Source: Tateyamaria omphalii (GTDB taxonomy: Bacteria > Pseudomonadota > Alphaproteobacteria > Rhodobacterales > Rhodobacteraceae). From it: 64,000 nt of DNA. Each line of letters starts with the position of its first letter. Position 1 is the stretch's first letter. Under the pieces are notes generated by a model. That model ran no database searches and was not told where the DNA came from. It saw only the letters and a list, made by a program, of their open reading frames with translations. The position numbers were made by a program, and so were the translations under genes. This document shows, in pieces, positions 1 through 9,394 of the stretch. The stretch is from NCBI RefSeq assembly GCF_019802125.1, contig NZ_JAHVHT010000005.1:1-64000 (forward strand). The letters are read 5' to 3'.

Positions 1-48
1 GAGACTCTGGAAGGTGCAACGCTGGATCGCATCAACGCAGCCAATTAA
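1..48 (+). CDS. C-terminal end of an unidentified protein (partial)
   Basis: Sixteen codons in an open frame, ending with the residues DRIN-AAN and a TAA stop at 46-48, are all that is visible of a gene that enters the window from the left. The next gene, 63 bases on, is the ATPase of a polyamine-type ABC importer, and such operons often begin with the periplasmic binding protein, so this may be its C-terminus. That is inference from position only; the residues are too few to identify a family. Confidence 0.5.
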   Translation, partial: ETLEGATLDRINAAN

Positions 49-111
49 GGCGCGATCGACTATGCAAGGGGCGCCGTACGGTGTCCCTTTTCCACTTCGT
101 GAGGGTGCATT

Positions 112-1221
112 TTGACCGAGACCAATCCCGATCTTGTTTGTCGCCATCTTTTGAAGGACTTCGACGGCTTCCGCGCTGTTGACCGCGTCAGTTTCGAGGT
201 GCCGAAAGGGTCGTTCTTTTCGATTCTTGGCCCTTCAGGCTGCGGAAAGACCACGCTTCTGAGGATGATCGCGGGCTTCCAGTCACCGACGCAGGGCGAT
301 TTGCTGATCAAGGGTCAGTCCATGATCGGCGTGCCGCCGAACAAGCGCCCGGTTTCTATGGTGTTCCAGCACCTTGCCTTGTTTCCGACCATGAGCATTG
401 GGGACAATGTGGGCTTTGGGTTGCGCCAGCGTGGCGTCGCACGTGCGGATATTGCCCACCGGGTGGATGAGGTTTTGGAGCGCGTGGGCTTGCCCGGTGT
501 TTCAGCTCGCCGCATTGATCAGCTGTCTGGCGGCCAGAAACAGCGCGTGGCCATCGCGCGCTGTATGATCCTTGAACCCGACGTATTGCTTTTGGATGAG
601 CCGTTGGGCGCGCTCGACCTGAAATTGCGCGAGCATATGAAGGTCGAGCTCAAATCCCTTCAGGCGGCGTTCGACACCACATTTGTCTATATCACCCACG
701 ACCAGTCCGAGGCCTTGGTCATGAGCGACAACATCGCCGTGATGAATCAGGGACGGTTCGAACAGATCGGTACGCCGCAAGACGTGTACCACGCACCAGC
801 GACGGCGTTCGTGGCGGGTTTCGTCGGTGAGGCGAACAATATTGAGGCTAAAGTCTCTGCTGCGAACGGGTCGATACTGACCTTAGTGTCGACGGCAGGC
901 ACCGAGATGAAGGTTGAAGCCGCAGGCGGTGATCTTGCTGTCGGCGATATGGTGCAGGTGTTCCTGCGCCCCGAAGCCATTGAGATGTCGAAGACAATGG
1001 AGGGCTTGGGCGCGGAGCTGAATGTTTCGCAATGCCGCGTGGACACGGTGCTGTTCAACGGTGCCAACAGTTCTGTGATGGTCCGCGACGCGGCGGGCAA
1101 TCTGATCAGCGTGGCGCTGCCGCAAACGGGCAGCTTTGCCGATCTGTGCGAAGGCGATGATGTGTTCACGGGTTGGCGTCCGGAGAAAGCCCGCTGCTAT
1201 CCGGCGGTGAGGACCCCGTGA
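112..1221 (+). CDS. ABC transporter ATPase, spermidine/putrescine (PotA-like) type
   Basis: A 369-residue cytoplasmic ATPase that would power import of a polyamine or similar small solute. Walker A (GPSGCGKTT) lies at about residues 40-48, the Q-loop at about 85, the ABC signature LSGGQ at 138-142, Walker B with LLLDEP at about 158-164, and the H-loop in YITHDQSEA. The last ~130 residues form a TOBE-type regulatory domain, which gives the length usual for PotA/FbpC/PotG. The start is a TTG after GTGAGGGTGCAT; no better in-frame start precedes it. The stop overlaps the next start by one base (TGATG), so the three transport genes are translationally coupled. Polyamine type is supported by the two PotB/PotC-like permeases that follow; the true ligand cannot be read from sequence. 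Confidence 0.9.
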   Translation: MTETNPDLVCRHLLKDFDGFRAVDRVSFEVPKGSFFSILGPSGCGKTTLLRMIAGFQSPTQGDLLIKGQSMIGVPPNKRPVSMVFQHLALFPTMSIGDNVGFGLRQRGVARADIAHRVDEVLERVGLPGVSARRIDQLSGGQKQRVAIARCMILEPDVLLLDEPLGALDLKLREHMKVELKSLQAAFDTTFVYITHDQSEALVMSDNIAVMNQGRFEQIGTPQDVYHAPATAFVAGFVGEANNIEAKVSAANGSILTLVSTAGTEMKVEAAGGDLAVGDMVQVFLRPEAIEMSKTMEGLGAELNVSQCRVDTVLFNGANSSVMVRDAAGNLISVALPQTGSFADLCEGDDVFTGWRPEKARCYPAVRTP

Positions 1222-2087
1222 TGCGGTCAGATGCGTCGAAACTGGGCTTCTATCTTTTGCTTGCGCCCATTTTGTTGTGGCTGGTTGTTCTGATCATTCT
1301 GCCGCATGTCGGCCTGTTTGTCGTTTCGATCAGTGAAAAGGTCGGCCCGCGCGAGTATCAGACGGGGTTGGGCAACTACGCCACGTTCTTTGGCGAACCG
1401 CTTTACTGGCGTACCTTTGCCCGGACTGCGATCATGTCCATTCTGGCAACGGCATTGACGTTGATCCTGGGTTTTCCGATCGCCTATTACATCGCGAAGC
1501 TGAGCAGGGGGCGGACAAAGACTACGCTGTTTTTGATGTGCATGATCCCGTTCTGGGTGTCCGAGCTGGTGCGTACCTTTGGCTGGATGATCCTGCTGCG
1601 CGAGACGGGTGTGATTTCGACCGGCTTGCAAAACCTTGGCCTGATCAGCGGGCCGATTGAACTTCTGTACAACGACGCAGCCATCATGGTGGGGCTCGTC
1701 TATACCTCGATCCTGTTCATGGTTGTCCCACTGGTCACAACACTTGACAGTCTTGACGACAGCCTGATCGAGGCGGGGTACGACTTGGGCGGCACGACGG
1801 TTTCGATCATGCGGGAGATTGTCATTCCACACGCGATGCCGGGGATCGTGTCCGGCTGTATTGTCGTGTTCATGCTGTCACTTGGAAACTACCTGACGCC
1901 AATCCTTCTCGGCGGCAAAGACAGCCTTTGGTTCACCGGGATGATCTACACGCAGTTCATCACGCGCTTTAACTGGGAGCTTGGCTCCGCCTTGGGCTTT
2001 CTGCTCTTGGGCCTGTCCTCTGCCATCGTGTTCCTTGGCCTGAAACTGTCGAAACAGTCGTTGTCAAACACCATGGGGCGCGCATGA
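1221..2087 (+). CDS. ABC transporter permease, PotB-like
   Basis: Inner-membrane permease of 288 residues with about six hydrophobic segments. The EAA loop that contacts the ATPase is visible as EAGYDLGGTT followed by IVIPHAMPGI. I chose the ATG at 1221 because it overlaps the stop of the ATPase (TGATG); an in-frame ATG 48 bases earlier would sit inside the ATPase gene. Its own stop overlaps the next start (ATGA). Together with the following PotC-like gene it would form the membrane channel of a polyamine-type importer. Confidence 0.88.
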   Translation: MRSDASKLGFYLLLAPILLWLVVLIILPHVGLFVVSISEKVGPREYQTGLGNYATFFGEPLYWRTFARTAIMSILATALTLILGFPIAYYIAKLSRGRTKTTLFLMCMIPFWVSELVRTFGWMILLRETGVISTGLQNLGLISGPIELLYNDAAIMVGLVYTSILFMVVPLVTTLDSLDDSLIEAGYDLGGTTVSIMREIVIPHAMPGIVSGCIVVFMLSLGNYLTPILLGGKDSLWFTGMIYTQFITRFNWELGSALGFLLLGLSSAIVFLGLKLSKQSLSNTMGRA

Positions 2088-2938
2088 TCCCAACGATCCC
2101 TCAACCGGCATTCGTCACGTGGTGCTACCGCGCTTACGTGACGGTGTTCTTCATCTACCTGGCGCTGCCCCTCACGGTAGTATGCGTCTTTGCGTTCAAC
2201 AACAGCGTCTTTCCATCACCACCTTGGGAGGGTTTCACGCTGGCCTGGTTCTTTGGCACAGAGGCGCCGTTCATCGGTGTGTTCAACGAACGGTCGATCA
2301 TGCGTTCGATCGGGACATCGGCCTTTGTGGCGCTCTGGGTTTCAGGGCTGGCCGTGACCGTCGGCACCTGCAATGCCTTCCTTTTCGTGCGGCATGAGTT
2401 CCGGGGCAAGGCGCTGCTGTACATGCTGATGCTCCTCCCGTTGATCATACCTGGTGTTATCCTGGGCATCTCGATCCTTGTCTTTTCCAGCGCCATCGCG
2501 AACACGTTGGAGGATGCCACAGGCCTCTGGTTCGATGGCTTGCGACCCGGTTTGATCTTGGTCATCCTTGGGCAATTCTCTTTCATCACGACGTTTGCGA
2601 CGCTGGTGATCTCTGCCCGATTGCAGAAGTTCGACCCCAGTTTGGAAGAGGCGGCGCTGAACCTTGGTGCCACGAAACTGGGCACCGTCCGGCAGATCAC
2701 ACTGCCCTTTCTCATGCCTGCGATCTTGGCATCCGCCATTGTGTCGGTCCTGATGAGCTTTGAAAATTTCAACACGACGCTCATGCTTGTTGGGTCGGAC
2801 TCGCCGCTGACAATCACGATGTTCGACAAGCTCAAGCAAGGATCCACACCGGTTTTGAACGCGGTGTCTCTTCTGCTGATCGTGATTTCGGCGGTGCTTG
2901 GACTGTTTTCGCTATTCTTTCCGCAGCGCAGGGGATGA
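2084..2938 (+). CDS. ABC transporter permease, PotC-like
   Basis: Second inner-membrane permease of the importer, 284 residues, with a long N-terminal hydrophobic segment (VFFIYLALPLTVVCVFAF) and an EAA loop (EEAALNLGAT, then LPFLMPAI). The ATG overlaps the upstream stop by four bases. Family length is about 260-290 residues, so the gene is complete. It ends the operon: 221 bases without a convincing gene follow before the amidohydrolase. Confidence 0.88.
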   Translation: MIPTIPQPAFVTWCYRAYVTVFFIYLALPLTVVCVFAFNNSVFPSPPWEGFTLAWFFGTEAPFIGVFNERSIMRSIGTSAFVALWVSGLAVTVGTCNAFLFVRHEFRGKALLYMLMLLPLIIPGVILGISILVFSSAIANTLEDATGLWFDGLRPGLILVILGQFSFITTFATLVISARLQKFDPSLEEAALNLGATKLGTVRQITLPFLMPAILASAIVSVLMSFENFNTTLMLVGSDSPLTITMFDKLKQGSTPVLNAVSLLLIVISAVLGLFSLFFPQRRG

Positions 2939-3159
2939 TGCGTTTTGCCTGCATCCTACTACCCCAAATGGAAAGGTCTTCAGTTGGGCAGCATGATCAG
3001 AGTTTTGACGCCGAAGTAAGTGGCAGTCGCGCGTGTTCATGGCGTGAACTTGATTGAAAAATGGACGTTGTTGCATTTGTCTGGCGGTTTCCGTGAAATC
3101 TTTAGGACTTTGGCGCCGCTGTATTTACCATATGATCAAAAATAGGGAGTCGGGGGATT

Positions 3160-4458
3160 CTGGATCTAGTCATCAAACAAGCGCGTTTGCCTGATGAGCG
3201 CGGGCTGCATGATATCGGCATCAAGGGCAGCAAGATCGTTGAGATTGCACCCAAGTTGGATGCGGAAGCGCATGAAGTCATCGATGCTGCTGGTCGACTT
3301 GTGGCGCCACCGTTTGCTGACCCTCATTTCCATATGGATGCAACGCTGAGCCTCGGTTTGCCTCGGCTCAATGTGTCCGGCACGTTGCTCGAAGGCATTG
3401 CGTTGTGGGGCGAGTTGAAGCCCATGCTGACGGTCGAAGCGGTCATGGAACGTGCATTGCGCTATTGTGATCTGGCCGTTGCACAAGGGCTGTTGTCGAT
3501 CCGCACCCATGTCGATGTTTGCGATGACAGATTGACGGCCGTAGAGGCGCTGATCGAAGTGCGCAAACGCGTCGCGCCTTACATTGATTTGCAGCTTGTC
3601 GCGTTTCCGCAGGACGGGCTCTACCGCTCTGCTACCGCCGAAAAGAACCTGCTGCTTGCATTGGATATGGGCGTGGACGTGGTTGGCGGCATTCCGCATT
3701 TCGAGCGTACGATGGCGGATGGGGCAAGGTCTGTCACCCGGCTTTGCGAGATCGCGGCGGAACGTGATCTCATGCTTGATCTGCACTGTGACGAAAGCGA
3801 TGACCCGATGTCGCGCCATGTCGAGACCTTGGCTGCCGAGACGACGCGGCTTGGTCTGGGGTCGCGCGTATCGGCCAGTCATGTCACCGCGATGCATTCC
3901 TATGACAACTACTACGCCAGTAAACTGATCCCGCTGATTGCTGAAAGCGGCATGAATGTGATCCCGAACCCGCTGATCAACATTACGCTGCAAGGGCGAT
4001 CCGACACTTATCCCCGCCGGCGGGGTCTGACCCGTGTACCCGAATTGCGCGCGGCCGGCGTCAACGTAGCCTTCGGGCAGGATTGCACGATGGATCCGTG
4101 GTACTCGTTGGGCTCTGCTGACATGCTCGAGGTTGCCCATATGGGCGTTCACGCTGTGCCCATGACATCGCGTGAGGCGATGGACTGGGCCTTTACCTCG
4201 GTTACGGAAAACGGCGCGCGCGCCATGGGTTTGCCGGATCCGACGCTTCGAGAGGGTGGACCCGCCAACATGGTTGTCCTGCAGGCACGAGACCGGATTG
4301 AAGCGGTGCGCCTCAAGGCGACGCGGCTTACCGTGATCAAACATGGAAAGGTTCTGGCGCGCACGGTACCACGCCTATCCACTCTCGACCTTCCCGGTCG
4401 ACCAACAACGCTTGATCCCGCCGACTACGCCCCGGCGGTGGAAGAAAAAGACATTTAG
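3160..4458 (+). CDS. Amidohydrolase, cytosine-deaminase (CodA)-like
   Basis: A cytoplasmic metal-dependent hydrolase of about 430 residues from the amidohydrolase superfamily. Visible hallmarks are the N-terminal metal motif DPHFHMD, THVDVCDD, GGIPHFERT, the metal/catalytic HCDE (LDLHCDESDD), the later histidine in SASHVTAMHS, and FGQDCTMDPWYSLG with the catalytic aspartate. This pattern is that of cytosine deaminase, which removes ammonia from cytosine or related rings; isocytosine or creatinine are possible alternatives. The start is unusual. Translation in frame gives (I/M)-LDLVIKQARLPDERG, but this stretch has no ATG, GTG or TTG before the TTG at 3187, which would cut off the first beta strand. 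A GGGAG motif at 3145-3149 suits a start at ATT 3157 or CTG 3160. I report CTG; 3187 is the conventional fallback. The neighbours are a BMP-type importer and an amidase, suggesting uptake and degradation of a nucleobase-like compound. Confidence 0.82.
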   Translation: MDLVIKQARLPDERGLHDIGIKGSKIVEIAPKLDAEAHEVIDAAGRLVAPPFADPHFHMDATLSLGLPRLNVSGTLLEGIALWGELKPMLTVEAVMERALRYCDLAVAQGLLSIRTHVDVCDDRLTAVEALIEVRKRVAPYIDLQLVAFPQDGLYRSATAEKNLLLALDMGVDVVGGIPHFERTMADGARSVTRLCEIAAERDLMLDLHCDESDDPMSRHVETLAAETTRLGLGSRVSASHVTAMHSYDNYYASKLIPLIAESGMNVIPNPLINITLQGRSDTYPRRRGLTRVPELRAAGVNVAFGQDCTMDPWYSLGSADMLEVAHMGVHAVPMTSREAMDWAFTSVTENGARAMGLPDPTLREGGPANMVVLQARDRIEAVRLKATRLTVIKHGKVLARTVPRLSTLDLPGRPTTLDPADYAPAVEEKDI

Positions 4459-4488
4459 AAAACTGCCAGCACGAGAGAGGATATTTCA

Positions 4489-5472
4489 ATGAAACTCAAA
4501 ACCAACCGTCGCCAACTTCTAATCGGTGCCGCCGCAACACTTGCGCTGCCCGCCTACATCCGGCGCGCGAATGCCCAAGGCGTCACGCGCGTTGCAGGTG
4601 TCCATATGTCGCCGGTGGAAAACGCATGGAACAGCCGCATTCACCTGGCATTGCAGGAAGCCGCCGCCGCAGGTCAGATCGAATATGAGTTTTCCGAAGG
4701 AGTGGCCCCCACAGACTATCCGCGTGCGATGCGCGAATATGCGGAGGGCGGCGCGCAGCTGGTCTGGGGCGAAGCCTACGCGGTTGAGCGTGAAGCCCGC
4801 GAAGTGGCTGGCGACTACCCCGACACGGCCTTCCTGATGGGCTCTTCCGGCGGACCGGAAGGGGACAATTTTGGCGTCTTCGGCACCCGCAATCACGAGG
4901 CGGCCTATCTGGCAGGCATGCTTGCGGGCAAGATGTCCGAAAGCAATGTCTTCGGCTCTGTAGGCGGCTATCCGATCCCCGAGGTCAACCTGCTGATCAA
5001 CGCCTTCCGCATGGGCGTGACCGAGGTGAACCCCGACGCGACCTTCCTCAACGGCTTTATCGGTGCCTGGTTTGACCCCGCCCGCGCGAAGGAGGCCGCG
5101 ATGGCACAAATAGATGCAGGCGCCGACATCCTGTTTGGTGAGCGCATCGGCACGGCAGATGCAGCGCAAGAGCGGGGGATCAAGGCGATTGGTTCGCTGA
5201 TCGACTACACGCCGCGCTATCCGGGCACCGTGTTCGCAAACGCGATCTGGAACTACGGACCAACCATCGATGCTATCGTTGCCGATATTCAGGCCGGCAA
5301 CCCCGTCGGACGTGATTACACCGAGTATTCATTCATGTCCTATGGTGGCAACGAGTTGATTTACGTTGCCGATGAGGTGCCCGCGGAAGCCATCCCGGCG
5401 ATGGAGGCCAAGCAAGCGGCGATCACGGCGGGCGAGTGGGACGTGCCAATCAACAATGACGAACCCGCCTGA
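4489..5472 (+). CDS. BMP-family ABC transporter substrate-binding protein
   Basis: Periplasmic binding protein of 327 residues. The N-terminus carries a Tat-type signal (NRRQLLIGAAATLALP, with export cleavage near ANAQG). The body matches the BMP/PnrA/Med family: HMSPVENAWN near the start, then GEAYAVEREA, FGVFGTRNHEAAYLAGMLAG, FGERIGTADAAQERG and NAIWNYGP. BMP proteins feed purine or other nucleosides, or related bases, to ABC importers with RbsA-like ATPases, and those follow at 6841-10332. The start ATG has a purine-rich site (GAGAGGA) about 7 bases upstream. An amidase gene lies between this gene and its transporter partners, which suggests the imported compound contains an amide or ureide. 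Confidence 0.9.
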   Translation: MKLKTNRRQLLIGAAATLALPAYIRRANAQGVTRVAGVHMSPVENAWNSRIHLALQEAAAAGQIEYEFSEGVAPTDYPRAMREYAEGGAQLVWGEAYAVEREAREVAGDYPDTAFLMGSSGGPEGDNFGVFGTRNHEAAYLAGMLAGKMSESNVFGSVGGYPIPEVNLLINAFRMGVTEVNPDATFLNGFIGAWFDPARAKEAAMAQIDAGADILFGERIGTADAAQERGIKAIGSLIDYTPRYPGTVFANAIWNYGPTIDAIVADIQAGNPVGRDYTEYSFMSYGGNELIYVADEVPAEAIPAMEAKQAAITAGEWDVPINNDEPA

Positions 5473-5485
5473 CGGGCAGTGATCC

Positions 5486-6844
5486 ATGCCTGATGCCACA
5501 GCACTTGCGGCCGCCATTTACGACGGGCGCACCAGCGTTCGCGCTGTGATGGAGGCGAGCATTGCCGCCTGCGAGACTCAGGTGGGTTTGGGCGCTGTGG
5601 TGATGCTGGACGCGGCCGCAGGACGGGCAGGGGCACGCGCCACTGATGCCCAACCTGCGGCACGCCGTGGCCCGTTTGGGGGCGTGCCGTTTCTAGGCAA
5701 GGACCTTGGTTCGGAGGCCAAGGGCTTGCCCATATCGGCGGGAGCATCGGCGTTGCGAGCGCGCGCTGTGCCGCCGGTGGCAGACAGCAATCTGTTTTCG
5801 GCCTTTCGCCATTCCGGGCTTGTCCCATTTGGCCTGACCGCGGTGCCGCCCTTTGGCCTGGCCCTCGACAGCTCACCCGAAGGGTCGACGCCCGCGCGCA
5901 ATCCCTGGGACCCCTCGCTGACGGCAGGCGGCTCGTCGGGCGGTGCCGCGGCTGCCGTTGCCTCTGGCATTGTCGCTATTGCGCACGCGACGGACGCCGC
6001 GGGTTCGATCCGCGTGCCAGCCGCTTGTTGTGGACTGGTCGGGCTGAAGCCGTCGCGGGGTGCCGTTGCTGCTGGCCCCGAGTTCAGCAATCACCTGATG
6101 GGGATCGTGTCAGAACTGGTGCTGGCGCGCTCCGTTCGCGATGTGGTGGGAGTATTCGACGCCGTTCGCGTATCGGCACCTTCCGCCGCCCATCAAGTCA
6201 GCGATCGCATCGCGCTTGCACTCCCCGCGCGTTGCGATCCCATGCAGATTGCAGCTGCGCGTTTAGCCGCGTCCGCCCTCGTCGAGGCGGGCTTTGAAGT
6301 AGAGGAAATCCCTGCTCCGGACGACCTTGGCCTGGAGGCTCACGCCATCGCGAGAACCATCTTGTCCGTTGGCCTTGCCGAGTGGCTCACCGCTCTTGAG
6401 ATATCGTGTGATAATGTCCCCCCGCTCATCGCCGCTGTTTCCGCAGAAGGTTGTAAGATGTCGGCAATCGACCTTTTTGCCGTGACAAAGCGGATGGCAC
6501 GGATATCGGATGCCGCGGTCAGGATGTTTGCCAATTTCGACGCGGTTTTGTGCCCGGTCCTGTCTTCGCCGCCACCACCCGTGGGCGCCTTCCCCCTCGA
6601 TCACACGGATACCGATAAGCATTTCGCGAAGATGGAGGCGTTTGCCCCGAACGCGGCCTTGGCAAATGTCACGGGTTTGCCGGCCCTGGCGCTGCCGTTC
6701 GGGATGCAGGGCAAGGTGCCCGTCGGCGTACAGCTTTGGGGCCCGCGTGGTGCGGATGGGCTGTTGTGTCGCCTGGCCAGTCTGATCGAACAGCACGCCC
6801 CGGCGCTGACATATCCATCCGACATCGCGGGTTTGCCGACGTGA
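5486..6844 (+). CDS. Amidase (amidase-signature family)
   Basis: A 452-residue hydrolase of the amidase-signature family, which cleaves amide bonds with a Ser-cisSer-Lys triad. The triad is visible as Lys72 (FLGKDLG), Ser150 in the AGGSSGG motif and the nucleophile Ser174 (AAGSIRVPA); the spacing agrees with characterised members. The C-terminal part has the usual PVLSSPPPPVGAF and LPFGMQGKVPVGVQLWG. It could be an allophanate-, ureido- or aryl-amide hydrolase; sequence alone does not decide. It starts 13 bases after the binding-protein stop, and its own stop overlaps the ATPase start (GTGA), so it is an integral part of the import operon and probably acts on the imported substrate or on the product of the neighbouring deaminase. 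Confidence 0.87.
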   Translation: MPDATALAAAIYDGRTSVRAVMEASIAACETQVGLGAVVMLDAAAGRAGARATDAQPAARRGPFGGVPFLGKDLGSEAKGLPISAGASALRARAVPPVADSNLFSAFRHSGLVPFGLTAVPPFGLALDSSPEGSTPARNPWDPSLTAGGSSGGAAAAVASGIVAIAHATDAAGSIRVPAACCGLVGLKPSRGAVAAGPEFSNHLMGIVSELVLARSVRDVVGVFDAVRVSAPSAAHQVSDRIALALPARCDPMQIAAARLAASALVEAGFEVEEIPAPDDLGLEAHAIARTILSVGLAEWLTALEISCDNVPPLIAAVSAEGCKMSAIDLFAVTKRMARISDAAVRMFANFDAVLCPVLSSPPPPVGAFPLDHTDTDKHFAKMEAFAPNAALANVTGLPALALPFGMQGKVPVGVQLWGPRGADGLLCRLASLIEQHAPALTYPSDIAGLPT

Positions 6845-8361
6845 CCCCGGCGCTTGAGCTTCGTGGCATAACCAAGCGTTTTGGTGCTTTGACGGCCAAC
6901 GACGATGTTTCCCTGTCACTGAGCCAAGGTGAGATCCTCGCCCTGCTGGGTGAAAACGGCGCTGGTAAAACCACGCTGATGAATATCCTGTTTGGTCATT
7001 ATGCAGCCGATCAAGGCACCGTGCATGTGTTCGGAAAAGAGCTGCCACCCGGCCAACCGCGCGCGGCGATTGATGCGGGCGTTGGTATGGTCCATCAGCA
7101 CTTTACCCTCGCGGGCAATTTGACCGTTTTGGAAAATGTCATGCTGGGATCGGAGCCGTTGTCGTCGTTTCGCTCGGCACGCTCTGCTGCTCGGAGAAAG
7201 CTTGTGCAGATCGCCGATCGGTTTGGCCTGCCAGTTGAGCCAGATGCGTTTGTGAACCAACTGTCCGTTGGTGAACGCCAGCGCGTCGAGATCCTAAAAG
7301 CGCTCTACCGAGATGCGCGTGTTCTTATCCTTGACGAACCAACTGCCGTTCTGGCGCGACCCGAGGCGCAACGTCTGTTCGAGACCCTGCGCGAGATGAC
7401 CAAGCAAGGTCTTTCGTTGATCTTCATCAGTCACAAATTGCACGAGGTCATGGCCGCCTCCGACCGGGTCGCCGTTTTACGGGCCGGGCAAATGGTCGCC
7501 GAACGCCAGACTTCCCAGACCAGCCCGGATGAACTCGCCGAACTTATGGTCGGACGCAAGGTAGAGCGACCCGTGCGGCAAGGGCATCAGATCGGGAAGC
7601 CAGTTCTGGTAGGAGAGAACGTGCGCGTTGAAGAACAGGGCGAGGCACGTTTGGACGATGCGTCGTTCGCCGTCCATGAGCGGGAGATCCTGGGCATTGT
7701 CGGGGTGTCCGGCAACGGGCAGGCGGCTCTGGGTTCGTTGCTGTCCGGGTTGATCCGACCAGCGGGTGGCACGCTCACCCTGTCCGGTCAAGACGTGCGC
7801 ACGCTGGGGCCGCGGGGGATGATCCGGGCCGGTGTTGGTCGCGTGCCCGAAGATCGTCATGCCGATGGCGCTGTGGGTGAGTTGGCTGTCTGGGAAAATG
7901 CGGTTCTTGAACGGCTGCGAAGTCCAGAGTTCTCGCGTCGCGGTTTTGTGCGCCGGGGTGCTTGCAAGTCCTACGCGGCTGGCCTGATAGAGCGTTTTGA
8001 CATTCGCGGTGCGACCCCTGACACACGGACGCGGCTTCTGTCCGGGGGCAATATGCAGAAGTTGATCCTGGGGCGCTGTTTATCTATTGGTCCCCGCTTT
8101 GTATTGGCCAATCAACCGACCAGGGGCCTTGACGAAGGTGCTATTGCAGCGGTCCACGCCGAGCTACTAGCCGCGCGGGCTGCAGGGGCGGCGATCCTGT
8201 TGATCTCGGAAGAACTGGAAGAGGCCGTTGCCTTGTCAGACCGTATCCAAGCCATCGTGAAGGGGCGGTTGTCGCAACCTGTATCGTCCGACGATGCCGA
8301 TGCGCGCAGGCTTGGACTGATGATGGCCGGTGTGTGGAAGGAAGACGGCCATGCGGCTTGA
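6841..8361 (+). CDS. ABC transporter ATPase, nucleoside/BMP type (tandem domain)
   Basis: A 506-residue ATPase with two ABC domains. The first has an intact Walker A (GENGAGKTTLMN) and Walker B (VLILDEPTAVL); its signature region reads LSVGERQRVEILKAL, as is usual for this family. The second half has a degenerate Walker A (GVSGNGQAAL) and signature LSGGNMQKLILGR. This asymmetry is typical of ATPases paired with BMP binding proteins. The GTG at 6841 overlaps the amidase stop by four bases and leads straight into TPALELRGITKRFG; a longer in-frame extension lies within the amidase gene and is rejected. Confidence 0.9.
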   Translation: MTPALELRGITKRFGALTANDDVSLSLSQGEILALLGENGAGKTTLMNILFGHYAADQGTVHVFGKELPPGQPRAAIDAGVGMVHQHFTLAGNLTVLENVMLGSEPLSSFRSARSAARRKLVQIADRFGLPVEPDAFVNQLSVGERQRVEILKALYRDARVLILDEPTAVLARPEAQRLFETLREMTKQGLSLIFISHKLHEVMAASDRVAVLRAGQMVAERQTSQTSPDELAELMVGRKVERPVRQGHQIGKPVLVGENVRVEEQGEARLDDASFAVHEREILGIVGVSGNGQAALGSLLSGLIRPAGGTLTLSGQDVRTLGPRGMIRAGVGRVPEDRHADGAVGELAVWENAVLERLRSPEFSRRGFVRRGACKSYAAGLIERFDIRGATPDTRTRLLSGGNMQKLILGRCLSIGPRFVLANQPTRGLDEGAIAAVHAELLAARAAGAAILLISEELEEAVALSDRIQAIVKGRLSQPVSSDDADARRLGLMMAGVWKEDGHAA

Positions 8362-9394
8362 GCGGCGCGCCCAGGTGCCGCTGCACCTTGTCATTGTCGC
8401 TCCGCTTGTCGCAGTAGCGGTTGCGTTGTTCCTGGCCGGGGGCCTGATCGCCGTTGCAGGGGTCAACCCGTTTGGCGCCTATGCCGAGATGTTGCGCGGT
8501 GCGTTGGGTTCGCGATTGTCGGTCACCGAGATGCTGACGCGTGCAACACCGTTGATCCTGACCGGCTTGGCGGCCGCCGTCGCTTTCCGTGCACGATTGT
8601 GGAACATCGGTGGCGAAGGTCAGTTTTTTGTAGGGGCGCTCGTGACTGCTTGGATCGGCCATTCCCTTCCTGTGCCCGGGCCCATCGGTATCCCCATCCT
8701 GATGGTGGCGGGCATGGCGGCCGGAGCGCTCCTTCTGGCCGTACCTGCGTATTTACGGCTGCGCTTCAGCGTGGACGAAGTGGTCACCACCCTTTTGCTG
8801 AATTTCATTGTCATCCTTTTTGTCGGCATGATGATCGAAGGGCCGCTACGCGATCCACTTGCGTTTGGGTGGCCGTCTTCGGTGCCGGTTGATGGTGATT
8901 TCAGATTGCCGGACCTCGTGCCACGTACGCGGCTTCATATCGGCTTCCTCTTTGCGCTCGCGGCTGCCGGGGCAATCTGGCTGATCCTGGCGCGCACGGT
9001 CTTTGGTACAGAAACACGGGCTGCCGGGTTGAACGCGTCGGCTGCAGCGTTTGCAGGTATCTCGCTGCCGCGGACCTTGATGGGCGTAGCCTTGTTGTCC
9101 GGCGCTTTGGCCGGGTTGGCGGGGTCTGTTGAAGTGTTGGGCGTCACGGCTGGCGTCACCACCACGATGTCACCTGGCTTTGGCTATGCAGGTATCGTGG
9201 TTGCCATGCTGGCAGCGCTGCACCCGGCGGGGGTGGTTGCTGCGGCGATCTTTGTGGCGACCGTCTTTGTCGGCGCTGATGCAATGAGCAGGGTGACGGG
9301 TGTCCCCAGTTTCATTGCGGATGTTGTTGTGGCGCTTTGTCTGCTCACGATGCTGGTTGCCTTGATGTTCACGACATATCGGGTACGCCGGTGA
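8351..9394 (+). CDS. ABC transporter permease, nucleoside/BMP type (first)
   Basis: Inner-membrane permease of 347 residues from the branched-chain/ribose permease superfamily (BPD_transp_2). The family signature LWNIGGEGQFFVGA follows a segment reading ATPLILTGLAAAVAF, and many hydrophobic helices follow. The ATG at 8351 overlaps the ATPase gene by 11 bases; the longer reading from further upstream is within the ATPase. Paired with the next gene, as BMP-type importers use two different permeases. Confidence 0.88.
   Translation: MRLERRAQVPLHLVIVAPLVAVAVALFLAGGLIAVAGVNPFGAYAEMLRGALGSRLSVTEMLTRATPLILTGLAAAVAFRARLWNIGGEGQFFVGALVTAWIGHSLPVPGPIGIPILMVAGMAAGALLLAVPAYLRLRFSVDEVVTTLLLNFIVILFVGMMIEGPLRDPLAFGWPSSVPVDGDFRLPDLVPRTRLHIGFLFALAAAGAIWLILARTVFGTETRAAGLNASAAAFAGISLPRTLMGVALLSGALAGLAGSVEVLGVTAGVTTTMSPGFGYAGIVVAMLAALHPAGVVAAAIFVATVFVGADAMSRVTGVPSFIADVVVALCLLTMLVALMFTTYRVRR

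Noticed and set aside
3166-4344. 392-residue open frame on the minus strand
   Set aside because: It lies wholly inside the amidohydrolase gene in antisense; rich in His/Arg/Gln with no domain pattern, as expected of a codon-bias shadow.
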